This document shows, in pieces, positions 16,185 to 22,876 of a DNA stretch of 32,785 bases. The position numbers were made by a program, and so were the translations under genes. The notes under the pieces were generated by a model. That model saw only the letters and a program-made list of their open reading frames with translations. It was not told the DNA's origin and did no database searches. Numbering within the stretch: position 1 is the stretch's first letter; every line of letters starts with the position of its first letter. Source of the stretch: a virus; IMG/VR virus record IMGVR_UViG_3300045911_000426, positions 1 to 32,785 of that record. One strand, written 5' to 3'.

Positions 16185-16417
16185 AATTAAATTTTTTTTC
16201 TTAATTATTTTTAGTTGAATAGTTCATTTCTTAACTACACTTTGTTACATAAAAAAGTCTAATCATGATAACCTCAATCACTATACAAGCTCTCAAAATT
16301 AGGAAGCATGGTATTATGACAAATCATAGTTAATAAGTTATTGAGAGTTTTAATTATATCATATTAAATTACAAAACCAAAGTTATTATTTTTTTTACCT
16401 TCTAATAATATGTTAGG
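16185..16417 (-). other. Non-coding stretch with a long-range inverted repeat
   Basis: No gene seen. CTCTCAA (16290-16296) and TTGAGAG (16341-16347) could close a 45-nt loop. Near 16395 a weak resemblance to the promoter-like sites follows the stop of the 16418 gene. Otherwise nothing supportable. Confidence 0.35.
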
Positions 16418-16609
16418 TTAATTTGATAATGATACTTTAACACTTTGCCCTGTTTTTATATTTATTTCATCATTTATTGCAAGTAAAATTTGTGTTATTC
16501 CATTTATACCGTGTTTATCATACAACTCATTTATATTATCAACAGTTGTAGTTGCTGATATTTTTTGATTTGTTTTTTCGTCTTCGATTGTTAAAGTAAT
16601 TTTTCTCAT
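16418..16609 (-). CDS. Small unknown protein
   Basis: A 63-aa protein with an N-terminal strand pair (KITLTIEDEKTNQKISATTT), a helix (ITQILLAINDEINI) and a final strand (GQSVKVSLSN). A compact beta-alpha-beta unit without a known motif. A hairpin element (16661-16705) lies about 50 bp upstream. Confidence 0.6.
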   Translation of the reverse strand: MRKITLTIEDEKTNQKISATTTVDNINELYDKHGINGITQILLAINDEINIKTGQSVKVSLSN

Positions 16610-16660
16610 TTTTAAAACTTTTTATATGTTTTTTTTGTCTTTATTTTATGTTTTGAATTT

Positions 16661-16705
16661 TATATAGTTCCCAAAGAAAACCTAAAAGTCTTTGGATTTT
16701 AAGAT
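16661..16705 (-). repeat. Recurrent hairpin element, copy 4
   Basis: On the minus strand it reads TTAAAATCCAAAGAC then TTTTAGGTTTTCTTTGGGAAC; the 5' arm has diverged, so the stem is imperfect. Its upstream flank (to about 16765) is a near copy of the flank of the element at 16961, so the two belong to a larger direct repeat. Confidence 0.6.
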
Positions 16706-16765
16706 AAATTTAGAAGTTAAATTTCTTTTTAAAAAAAAAATATAAGTAATTTTGTTATTATTTTA
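16671..16765 (-). repeat. Direct repeat, copy 1 of 2 (other copy 16980-17066)
   Basis: The two stretches share the hairpin element, the block AAATTTAGAAGTTAAATTTC, an A-run that differs in length, and TATAAGTAATTTTGTTATTA. They are about 310 bp apart and bracket the 16798-16938 module, as expected for a segmental tandem duplication followed by loss. Confidence 0.7.
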
Positions 16766-16797
16766 AAAGATACATATTTTATTATTATATTGGTTTT

Positions 16798-16938
16798 GTT
16801 AAATTAATATTTTGCAAAATAATATTTGGTTAATTTAATAATTTATTGAATATTTGTATAAGGGTGGTACAAATGTTTTCGTTATTTTACCAAATATTAT
16901 TTTGTTTTATTAAATTTATATTAATTCATTTTGTATTT
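16798..16938 (-). repeat. Duplicated 140-bp intergenic module, copy 1 (other copy 19119-19258)
   Basis: About 90% identical by eye to 19119-19258. It contains a perfect 15-bp inverted repeat, CAAAATAATATTTGG (16815-16829) and CCAAATATTATTTTG (16890-16904), with a smaller hairpin (ATTTGTA / TACAAAT) between. At its upper end is the NELI-coding 3' end of a lost paralogue. It resembles either a mobile foldback (MITE-like) unit or a duplicated terminator/promoter spacer. Confidence 0.7.
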
Positions 16939-16960
16939 GAGTGATATAAGGGTTAAGAGT
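16916..16960 (-). pseudogene. Remnant of a NELI-family gene (last 14 codons)
   Basis: The minus strand reads TLNPYITQIQNELI then stop, matching the ends of the genes at 19703 (CITQIQNELI) and 20135 (YIIQIQNELI). An in-frame stop and then a hairpin element lie immediately upstream, so the rest of the gene has been deleted. Confidence 0.8.
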
Positions 16961-17004
16961 TTATATGGTTCTCAAAGAAAACCTAAAAGTCTTTAACTTT
17001 TAGG
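16961..17004 (-). repeat. Recurrent hairpin element, copy 5
   Basis: Perfect CCTAAAAG / CTTTTAGG stem (16982-17004), with CTTTGAGAACC following on the minus strand. It lies about 100 bp downstream of the LRR gene ending at 17106, where a terminator would be expected, and directly before the NELI remnant. Confidence 0.7.
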
Positions 17005-17105
17005 ATAAATTTAGAAGTTAAATTTCTTAAAAAAAAATATAAGTAATTTTGTTATTATTTTAACAAAATTATTTTGAATTAAGAGAATAACAAGGTAGTT
17101 GGTTA

Positions 17106-17750
17106 TTAAAAAGCAATTTTAAATTTCTTTCTATATTGATTTAATAATTCTTCATTTTTAGATAGAGGAGTATTGTCAAGATAAATTATATATCGAACTA
17201 TTAAATCATCGGGTAATTTTTCAATAAGAGTATAAGTTAAATCTAAATTTCCATCAACATATCTTAAATTATTTAAACTCTTTAAATTTTTACAGTTATA
17301 TAAATACAAACCTCCATTAACTTTAATTAAACTATCTGACAGTTTTTCAATAGAGGTGTTAGCCAAATATAAGGACTGCCCAATTTTTAAATCATTAGGC
17401 AATTCTTTAAAGTTTACAGAATCAGATAAATCTAAATAGCCTTTAACATATTTTAGATTATTTAAACTCTTTAAGTTTTTACACTCTGATAAGTCTAAGT
17501 TTCCTTTTACTTCAATTAAATCATCAGGTAACTTTTCTATAGGTGATCCATTTAAATCTAAATCTCCTTTGCTGCCATTTTTAATATATTCCTGAATTTG
17601 TTTATTAATAGCAATGAGATAGTTTTTCTCTCTTTCTTCAGGAGATCTTCTAGGTATTAATATATTATTATTATCTTCATCTTCTATTAATCTAACTTTT
17701 TTATTAGTTAACTTTTCTAATAATGTGATGTATTTATTTAGATTAGACAT
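17106..17750 (-). CDS. Leucine-rich-repeat protein with possible head-targeting N-terminus (copy 2)
   Basis: A 214-aa protein. Residues 1-25 read NLNKYITLLEKLTNKKVRLI followed by EDED, almost the same as in the adjacent LRR gene and similar to the ART-like protein at 9813. A linker with ILIPRRSPEEREKNY follows. From about residue 60 there are LRR units of 20-22 residues of the form G(D/Y)LDLSxCxNLKSLNNLKYV and IEKLPDDLIEVKG, ending in IIYLDNTPLSKNEELLNQYR. LRR solenoids bind proteins. The LIE/D sequence at 21-24 resembles the T4 prohead-protease site (LxE or IxE, cut after E). It is a tandem duplicate of the 17772 gene with fewer repeats. A host-directed effector is an inference. Confidence 0.75.
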   Translation of the reverse strand: MSNLNKYITLLEKLTNKKVRLIEDEDNNNILIPRRSPEEREKNYLIAINKQIQEYIKNGSKGDLDLNGSPIEKLPDDLIEVKGNLDLSECKNLKSLNNLKYVKGYLDLSDSVNFKELPNDLKIGQSLYLANTSIEKLSDSLIKVNGGLYLYNCKNLKSLNNLRYVDGNLDLTYTLIEKLPDDLIVRYIIYLDNTPLSKNEELLNQYRKKFKIAF

Positions 17751-17771
17751 TTGTACTTAAGGTTTAGTTTA

Positions 17772-18482
17772 TTAAACAATAATATCAAGTTTCTTTCTGT
17801 ATTGATTTAATAATTTTTCATTTTTAACTAAGGGTGTATTAACAAGATAAATTATACCTCTAATTATTAAATCATCAGGTAATCTTTCAATAAGAGTATT
17901 ACTTAGATATAAACACCCCTCAACATATCTTAAATTATTTAAATCTTTTAAGTTTTTACAATTAGTTAAATCTAAATCCCCGTATAGGTTAGTTAAACTA
18001 TCAGGTAATTTTTTAATAGAAGTATTACTTAAATATAGAGAACCTCCAACACTCAAACTATCAGGCAATTCTATTAAATTAATACAGTAAGATAAATCTA
18101 AATATCCATTAACATATTTTAAATTGTTTAAACTTATTAAGTTTTTACACTCTGATAAGTCTAAATCACCTTCAACATATTTTAAATTATTTAAACTTTT
18201 TAAGTTTTTACAATTAGCTAAGTTTAACCTACCATTAACTTCTATTAAATTATCAGGTAATGTCTCGATAGGAGTATTACTTAAATCTAAATCACCTTCA
18301 TTTCCATTTTTAATATATTCTTGGATTTTTTTATTAATAGCAATAATATAATTTTTTTGTCTTTCTTCAGGAGATCTTCTTGGTATTAATATATTATTAT
18401 CACTATTTTCTTCTTCAATTAATCTAACTTTTTTATTAGTTAGTTTTTCCAATAATGTAATATATTTGCTTAAGTTAGACAT
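17772..18482 (-). CDS. Leucine-rich-repeat protein with possible head-targeting N-terminus (copy 1)
   Basis: A 236-aa protein, paralogous over its whole length to the gene 21 bp downstream, with one or two more LRR units. N-terminus SNLSKYITLLEKLTNKKVRL is followed by IEEENSD. Repeats such as LIEVNGRLNLANCKNLKSL, YVEGDLDLSECKNLISL and YVNGYLDLSYCINLIEL alternate with LPDSL-containing units. There is no signal peptide or membrane segment. Copy number change by recombination between repeats is likely, since the units are also similar at DNA level. It heads the two-gene LRR operon, behind a 285-bp non-coding leader. Confidence 0.75.
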   Translation of the reverse strand: MSNLSKYITLLEKLTNKKVRLIEEENSDNNILIPRRSPEERQKNYIIAINKKIQEYIKNGNEGDLDLSNTPIETLPDNLIEVNGRLNLANCKNLKSLNNLKYVEGDLDLSECKNLISLNNLKYVNGYLDLSYCINLIELPDSLSVGGSLYLSNTSIKKLPDSLTNLYGDLDLTNCKNLKDLNNLRYVEGCLYLSNTLIERLPDDLIIRGIIYLVNTPLVKNEKLLNQYRKKLDIIV

Positions 18483-18768
18483 TTGTGTTTTAGTTTTAGT
18501 TTAAAAGAATTTTTACAATAAATATAGAGCAAATTAAAAAAAGAAAAATGAATCCCTTCAATTGGTTTTAATTTACAAAACAATAATGTGTGTTAATGTA
18601 ATTTAATTTAGGTAATAATCTTAGATTGAATGAACTATCTAAAAATTAAAAACAGATAGATTTTACACTTTGTTTTGTAAACAACATATTGTATAATAGG
18701 TTTAACAAAGGTAAAAGAACAAAGTATAATAGTTTACAGGACAAGTAGAGAAAACTTAATATAATTAA
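18483..18768 (-). other. Non-coding leader of the LRR operon with an inverted repeat
   Basis: No gene seen. An 11-bp perfect inverted repeat, TTTACAAAACA (18572-18582) and TGTTTTGTAAA (18671-18681), encloses a smaller hairpin CTATCT / AGATAG. The size and layout recall the inverted-repeat module at 16815-16904, but the sequences differ. Probably holds the promoter of the LRR genes. Confidence 0.5.
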
Positions 18769-19104
18769 TTATATTAGTTCATTAATAATAATATTGATAC
18801 ATTTTTTTAATTTACTGTTCTTAACAAGGGTATGTGTATCTATATATACACTAAAAATAGAGTCGCCGAGTTTAACTTCAACTCTTGCGCAAGTATTTTT
18901 TGGATCAACGAATAATACTTTTACCTTAATTGTTTGATTAAGATATCTTTTATACCATACATTATCTTTATACCATACATTAGAAGAATTTTCTTGATAT
19001 ATATCTTCTCTAATGTGGATATAGACATACTTATTAATATAGTTAGATAATTCTTTAATACTATCAACTAAAGGTATATTATCAATATCATTTATATGGC
19101 TCAT
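18769..19104 (-). CDS. Small unknown protein, NELI C-terminal family
   Basis: A 111-aa protein ending CINIIINELI at the stop. It includes a short tandem repeat (NVWYKD then NVWYKR, near residues 44-52), strands TIKVKVLFVD and ARVEVKLGDSIFSVYID, and a terminal helix. Last gene of the six-gene minus-strand family cluster, separated from the upstream member by the duplicated module at 19119-19258. The N-terminal half diverges from the other members. Function unknown. Confidence 0.7.
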   Translation of the reverse strand: MSHINDIDNIPLVDSIKELSNYINKYVYIHIREDIYQENSSNVWYKDNVWYKRYLNQTIKVKVLFVDPKNTCARVEVKLGDSIFSVYIDTHTLVKNSKLKKCINIIINELI

Positions 19105-19118
19105 TGTTATATTAATTT

Positions 19119-19258
19119 GTCAAATTAGCGTTTTGCAAAATAAAATTTGGCTAATTTAATAATTTATTGAATATTTGTATAAGAGGAGTACAAGTGTTTT
19201 TCTTATTTTGCCAAATATTATTTTGTTTTATTTAATTCATATTAATTCATTTTGTATT
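19119..19258 (-). repeat. Duplicated 140-bp intergenic module, copy 2
   Basis: Here the module covers the spacer between the NELI genes at 19237 and 18769 and the last codons of the former, showing its original setting. The inverted repeat arms (CAAAATAAAATTTGG and CCAAATATTATTTTG) match at 14 of 15 positions. Confidence 0.7.
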
Positions 19259-19677
19259 TCTTTTATTATATTACCCAAATATGATGTAAAATCAATTTTG
19301 TATATTTGTATTGGTCTTATGATTAATAAGTCAGTTAAACTAATAAAGCCATAATGAGTATATTTGGGGGAGTTAAATAATTCTGGATTAGTTATCATAG
19401 GATCTGATCCTATTAATTCTTTCAACAATTCTGTGCGCGAATTAAGTATCCTATTTTTAAGACTATCTTGTATATTTACAAAATGTAAAGGTAACCAGAG
19501 CTTAGGATCTATATTATTAGTAATTAAAAGTAAACAACTACCAGGAAATATTTTTTTTGGTGCCCCTACTATTATACATTCTTGTGAGAAGATATGAAAA
19601 GTCTTACCAACTAATTTGCTCAACGCACCATCAGTGTTCATTCGAATCAATTTTTCTATTTGTTCTTTTTGATCCAT
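19237..19677 (-). CDS. Small unknown protein, NELI C-terminal family
   Basis: A 146-aa protein. An N-terminal helix (EQIEKLIRMNTDGALSKLV) is followed by G-containing strands (GKTFHIFSQECIIVGAP), a middle section, then HYGFISLTDLL, which matches the family's YxYYxxSLxDL segment, and the tail LGNIIKEIQNELI. The plan helix, beta unit, aromatic-S-L-x-D, terminal helix is shared with the genes at 19703 and 20135. It is 25 bp downstream of the next family member. No enzymatic residues stand out. Confidence 0.75.
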   Translation of the reverse strand: MDQKEQIEKLIRMNTDGALSKLVGKTFHIFSQECIIVGAPKKIFPGSCLLLITNNIDPKLWLPLHFVNIQDSLKNRILNSRTELLKELIGSDPMITNPELFNSPKYTHYGFISLTDLLIIRPIQIYKIDFTSYLGNIIKEIQNELI

Positions 19678-19702
19678 ATCAACTTACTTATTAAGTTAAA
19701 TT

Positions 19703-20122
19703 TTAAATTAATTCATTTTGTATTTGAGTGATACATTGTCCAATAAGGTTAAGTGATATAACAATATCGTCATCGTTTAAATCATCCCAATCGGATAATA
19801 ACATATAACAATAGTATTTGTAATTTGGAAAGGCTAATAGATTAGGAAGACTTATTATAGTTTGGGGGTCTGATTGGAGATTGCGATTATGTATTGTAGC
19901 TTCAGGCGCATTAATTAAATCATTGCAGATAGGATGATAAGTTCCTAGACTAATATTATCAGAATAACGCTCTGTACTTATTGCTACTAAACATTGTTCG
20001 CTTATTGAATTTATCACACTTATTATGATATATTCTCCCCTTTTAGTTCGTATAGTAGCATTTAAGATTTGATGAGGATTTTTTTCACAAAGTTCTTTAA
20101 ATTTATTTATTGTTATATTCAT
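19703..20122 (-). CDS. Small unknown protein, NELI C-terminal family
   Basis: A 139-aa protein. It begins NITINKFKELCEKNPHQIL, then the strand region IRTKRGEYIIISVI, later YYCYMLLSDWDDLNDDDIV and the tail IGQCITQIQNELI. About half its residues match the next gene upstream (20135-20560) by eye, so the two are a fairly recent tandem duplication. Twelve bases separate them. Function unknown. Confidence 0.75.
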   Translation of the reverse strand: MNITINKFKELCEKNPHQILNATIRTKRGEYIIISVINSISEQCLVAISTERYSDNISLGTYHPICNDLINAPEATIHNRNLQSDPQTIISLPNLLAFPNYKYYCYMLLSDWDDLNDDDIVISLNLIGQCITQIQNELI

Positions 20123-20134
20123 AAAATTTAATAA

Positions 20135-20560
20135 TTAAATTAATTCATTTTGTATTTGAATAATATATTGTTGAATAGTATTAAGTGATATAATAATATC
20201 ATCATCATTTAAATTATTATTTAAGTTAGACAATGATATATAACAATAGTGTTTATAGTTTAAAAAGGTTGATAAACTAGGGAGAGCTATTATATTTCGA
20301 GAATTTAGTAAAGGATTGCGAGCGAGTATTGTATCTTTAGGCGCATTAATTAAATTATTGCAGATAGAATGATAGTTTTTTACATTAACACAATCGTAAT
20401 AACAATCTTTGGTTAGTGCTATTAAATATCGTTGTTCTCTTAAATTTACTATAACAGCTATTATAACATATTCTCCTTTTTTAGTTTGTATAATAGTGTT
20501 TAAGATTTTGCGAGGATTTCTTTCGTAAAGTTGTTTTAGTTCTTTTATTGTTATGTTCAT
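20135..20560 (-). CDS. Small unknown protein, NELI C-terminal family
   Basis: A 141-aa protein, the closest paralogue of the 19703 gene: NITIKELKQLYERNPRKIL, IQTKKGEYVIIAVI, HYCYISLSNL, LNDDDIIISLN, and the tail YIIQIQNELI. Conservation is strongest in the first 35 and last 45 residues; the middle has diverged, as if the variable part were under different selection. Nine bases from the next family member upstream. Confidence 0.75.
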   Translation of the reverse strand: MNITIKELKQLYERNPRKILNTIIQTKKGEYVIIAVIVNLREQRYLIALTKDCYYDCVNVKNYHSICNNLINAPKDTILARNPLLNSRNIIALPSLSTFLNYKHYCYISLSNLNNNLNDDDIIISLNTIQQYIIQIQNELI

Positions 20561-20568
20561 AAAATTAA

Positions 20569-21027
20569 TTAAATTAATTCGTTCACAATTTGATTAGATA
20601 TGACATTAATTTTAGGTGGATTAATCGTTAAAAGCCCAAGATAGTATGGTGTGGTTGATATTATATAATATTGATTATAATTTATTAATAACGATTCATT
20701 ATTAGTGAAGTTAACCTTTGAATTTTCAACAATAAATTCTTGGTTTACGAATTTGACATATTTTGCAAATTCTTTTTTATTTGTAAGTGTTTTTTTACTA
20801 AAAACATTAGGGATTATATGTAATGGATTTTCATTCTCTAATTGTTTTTTCTTCTCTTCGTTAAATTCATTACTACTATTAACAATTAATAATCTATAAT
20901 AGTTAGCACTAACTTTAACACAATAACCTGCAATTTTGCCATATCCTAATACTTCATGATAAACATCCCTGTCCAATATATTATCAGGATTTGTTTTTAA
21001 TATATTAATTAGCTCTTCTCTTGACAT
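20569..21027 (-). CDS. Small unknown protein, NELI C-terminal family
   Basis: A 152-aa protein. N-terminal SREELINILKTNPDNILDR aligns with the KNPxxIL start of the 19703 and 20135 proteins; GYGKIAGYCVKVSANYYRLL forms the beta unit. A lysine/glutamate-rich middle follows, then NQYYIISTTPYYLG and the tail INVISNQIVNELI. The longest member of the family. Function unknown. Confidence 0.75.
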   Translation of the reverse strand: MSREELINILKTNPDNILDRDVYHEVLGYGKIAGYCVKVSANYYRLLIVNSSNEFNEEKKKQLENENPLHIIPNVFSKKTLTNKKEFAKYVKFVNQEFIVENSKVNFTNNESLLINYNQYYIISTTPYYLGLLTINPPKINVISNQIVNELI

Positions 21028-21044
21028 TTTCTTTTGATATTAAA

Positions 21045-21395
21045 TTACATTAATTCGTTTTGTATAGTTTGAATAATACGATGTAATGTTGGGGATTGAT
21101 ATATAATTCTAAATTTAAACTCATTATTAAAATCTCCAACACTATAATAAGCATAATACTCGTAATTCTCTAAGTATGAACAAATTTGTTTTTCCGATTC
21201 TGGCATATCACTAACATTCCATTTAAAAAAACGATTAAGAGTATTCGACCCAATAATATAATAGTCCATATTATTGTAATTATTACAATGATCTCTAGGT
21301 AATATCCCCAGTATTCTACATTCAATTCCCTTTCTGTTTTTTATCCTATAACAGACAGCAGAATAAATTTCAATTATATCACCAACCTTTAACAT
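21045..21395 (-). CDS. Small unknown protein, NELI C-terminal family, first gene of the cluster
   Basis: A 116-aa protein lacking the N-terminal helix: it starts directly with strands (KVGDIIEIYSAVCYRIKNRK), continues CRILGILPRDHC, carries YEYYAYYSVGDF (the conserved aromatic-S-x-x-D segment) and ends RIIQTIQNELM. The final residue is M instead of I. It faces the divergent promoter region at 21396-21585 and so should be the first gene of the minus-strand transcript. Confidence 0.75.
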   Translation of the reverse strand: MLKVGDIIEIYSAVCYRIKNRKGIECRILGILPRDHCNNYNNMDYYIIGSNTLNRFFKWNVSDMPESEKQICSYLENYEYYAYYSVGDFNNEFKFRIIYQSPTLHRIIQTIQNELM

Positions 21396-21585
21396 AAAAT
21401 AATAATAGTTTAGAAAATTGGTTAAATATACAAAATAGCATATAGCTCATCTACTCAATTAAGTATAAGTAGGTTAGATATTTAGAAGGATAAATATAGG
21501 AATTTTTTTCGAGAAGCCCACAAGAATAGTTATGTAGAACATATATTTATTAACAAATATTGTTAGACAAATAAAATAAAAAACA
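21396..21585. promoter_or_regulatory. Divergent promoter region
   Basis: This 190-bp gap separates the start of the minus-strand family cluster from the plus-strand fibre gene, so both promoters should lie here. On the minus strand TTG, 18 nt, then TATTTTG is a possible promoter for the cluster. A CTACT / AGTAG hairpin lies near 21453-21474. No coding sequence is seen. Confidence 0.45.
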
Positions 21586-22401
21586 ATGAGTTTACTTAAT
21601 TGGGGTGGTTACCAGGTTACACAAACAACCATGTCTTTCCCCACTATAACTGAAATGTTTTCTTATTTAAGAAAAGTGCGAATAGATAAGAGTTTAGTAT
21701 TACCATCAGTTATAATAGTAGATGATAGTATATATACTTTTGATAATAATAAAGAAAGATATGTTAAACAGTCTTCAGAAAATCGAAAGGCATTTCTAGT
21801 TAACTCTCTACCGATTGAACAATCAGAGGAAATACAACAATTTCAAACCGGGAATGATATTCAAGAAGTTGAGGATTATATTGATGGTATTAGTGGTAAT
21901 AAAATACGTTTAACAATCAATACTCCTGTATCTTGGAGTGAACTAAATCTATGGGGAAATACATTAGCATATATTTACAGCAACTTTATAGGAATTATGA
22001 TTGAGAATGCTGGCTCCATTAGTGGTACGTATTATAGTTATAGTGATGGAGATAGAGGATATAATTATAACTTTCAAACAGCAAGTTATATTTATTATGA
22101 AACCATAGCGGGATTAACTGCGGAAGAATTTAATACTAATTTCACTGAAGAGTCTAATTTAATATTTTTAACTAGAGAACCTGGCAGATATGTTATTCAA
22201 CATAACCTTAATACATTACAACCTATTGTAAGGGTTTTTGATTCAGGCTCACGTGATGATGAAAGTTTAGAGTATTATGCTCCTGGTACAATGACACCTG
22301 GATTTATAGTAGAAAATAATAATACGATAACTATTTCTACAAATAGTATTTCTAACAATGATAGTAATAGCAGATATATAGCGATAATTGTAGAAAAGTG
22401 A
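21586..22401 (+). CDS. Probable tail fibre or virion tip protein
   Basis: A 271-aa protein. The N-terminus SLLNWGGYQVTQTTMSFPTI is followed by strands and a helix. The C-terminal part from about residue 196 reads PGRYVIQHNLNTLQPIVRVF, later GFIVENNNTITISTN and RYIAIIVEK. The HNLNT...PxVxVxD...NNTITI layout is typical of the final beta domain of phage tail fibre proteins. The start of the minus-strand protein at 22876 (EGRFLIQHNLLVRVIVND) looks like the same domain. Isolated between two minus-strand groups, with its own promoter region upstream and a bidirectional terminator downstream. Confidence 0.6.
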   Translation: MSLLNWGGYQVTQTTMSFPTITEMFSYLRKVRIDKSLVLPSVIIVDDSIYTFDNNKERYVKQSSENRKAFLVNSLPIEQSEEIQQFQTGNDIQEVEDYIDGISGNKIRLTINTPVSWSELNLWGNTLAYIYSNFIGIMIENAGSISGTYYSYSDGDRGYNYNFQTASYIYYETIAGLTAEEFNTNFTEESNLIFLTREPGRYVIQHNLNTLQPIVRVFDSGSRDDESLEYYAPGTMTPGFIVENNNTITISTNSISNNDSNSRYIAIIVEK

Positions 22402-22430
22402 AGTATCTAAAAGTTAAAGGGTTTTTAAAT
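22402..22430 (+). repeat. Recurrent hairpin element, degenerate copy
   Basis: Directly after the TGA: AGTATCTAAAAGTTAAAGGG then TTTTTAAAT. The 5' arm and loop match the minus-strand copy at 15885; the 3' arm has decayed so only about 5 bp can pair. Confidence 0.5.
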
Positions 22431-22439
22431 ATTTCACAA

Positions 22440-22475
22440 AAAAAAAGAGAGATAGCATGTCTCTCTTTTTTTTAT
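22440..22475. terminator. Bidirectional rho-independent terminator
   Basis: Stem AGAGAGA (22446-22452) with TCTCTCT (22460-22466), extended by an A-run upstream and a T-run downstream, loop TAGCATG. It sits between the plus-strand fibre gene and the convergent minus-strand genes and can act in both directions. Confidence 0.85.
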
Positions 22476-22478
22476 CAC

Positions 22479-22602
22479 TCATATAATTTCATCTTCAAAC
22501 AGTTGTTGTAAACTCAGAGGTAAGCTTCTAGAGTTGTTTTTAGTGAGATTATAATAATATTCTTGACAATACATTTCTTCTTCTTCAGTTAAAAAACAAA
22601 GT
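22479..22602 (-). pseudogene. Out-of-frame C-terminal extension of the 22589 gene
   Basis: After the stop of the 22589 gene the minus-strand -1 frame reads FLTEEEEMYCQEYYYNLTKN, then NSRSLPLSLQQLFEDEII and a TGA at 22479-22481, just before the terminator. Adding one T to the T6 run (22591-22596 on the plus strand as A6) restores a continuous protein of about 135 aa ending right at the terminator. A separate 31-aa peptide from an internal ATG at 22574 is the alternative. Confidence 0.55.
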
Positions 22603-22876
22603 CTTTCACACTATCAAACATCATGCCCCATCCCCAATAATATATATTATTATCATCTTGATCGTCTAATTTAATTACCCATTTGTTTTTGTTAAAGTTA
22701 GAACCTTTAGCTCCATAATCTAAAGATGTATCAAGATTATATTTTTTTACGATATCATCTGGAGGTAATGGTAAAATTTGCACAGCATTAAGGGTTGCGT
22801 CATTTACAATAACTCTAACTAATAGATTGTGTTGAATAAGAAATCTGCCTTCGTAAAAACTAGCTATGTTTATCAT
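22589..22876 (-). CDS. Unknown protein with fibre-tip-like start, probably frameshifted
   Basis: A 95-aa frame. Residues 1-25 (INIASFYEGRFLIQHNLLVR) resemble the C-terminal domain of the adjacent plus-strand fibre protein (PGRYVIQHNL...IVRV). Then come LPLPPDDIVKKYNLD and NKWVIKLDDQDDNNIYYWGW. The frame stops after DSVKDFVF in a T6 run, and coding-like sequence continues in another frame to 22479, so the intact protein was probably longer. Its start overlaps the end of the 22873 gene by 4 nt (coupled). A gene derived from a fibre tip on the opposite strand is unusual. Confidence 0.6.
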   Translation of the reverse strand: MINIASFYEGRFLIQHNLLVRVIVNDATLNAVQILPLPPDDIVKKYNLDTSLDYGAKGSNFNKNKWVIKLDDQDDNNIYYWGWGMMFDSVKDFVF

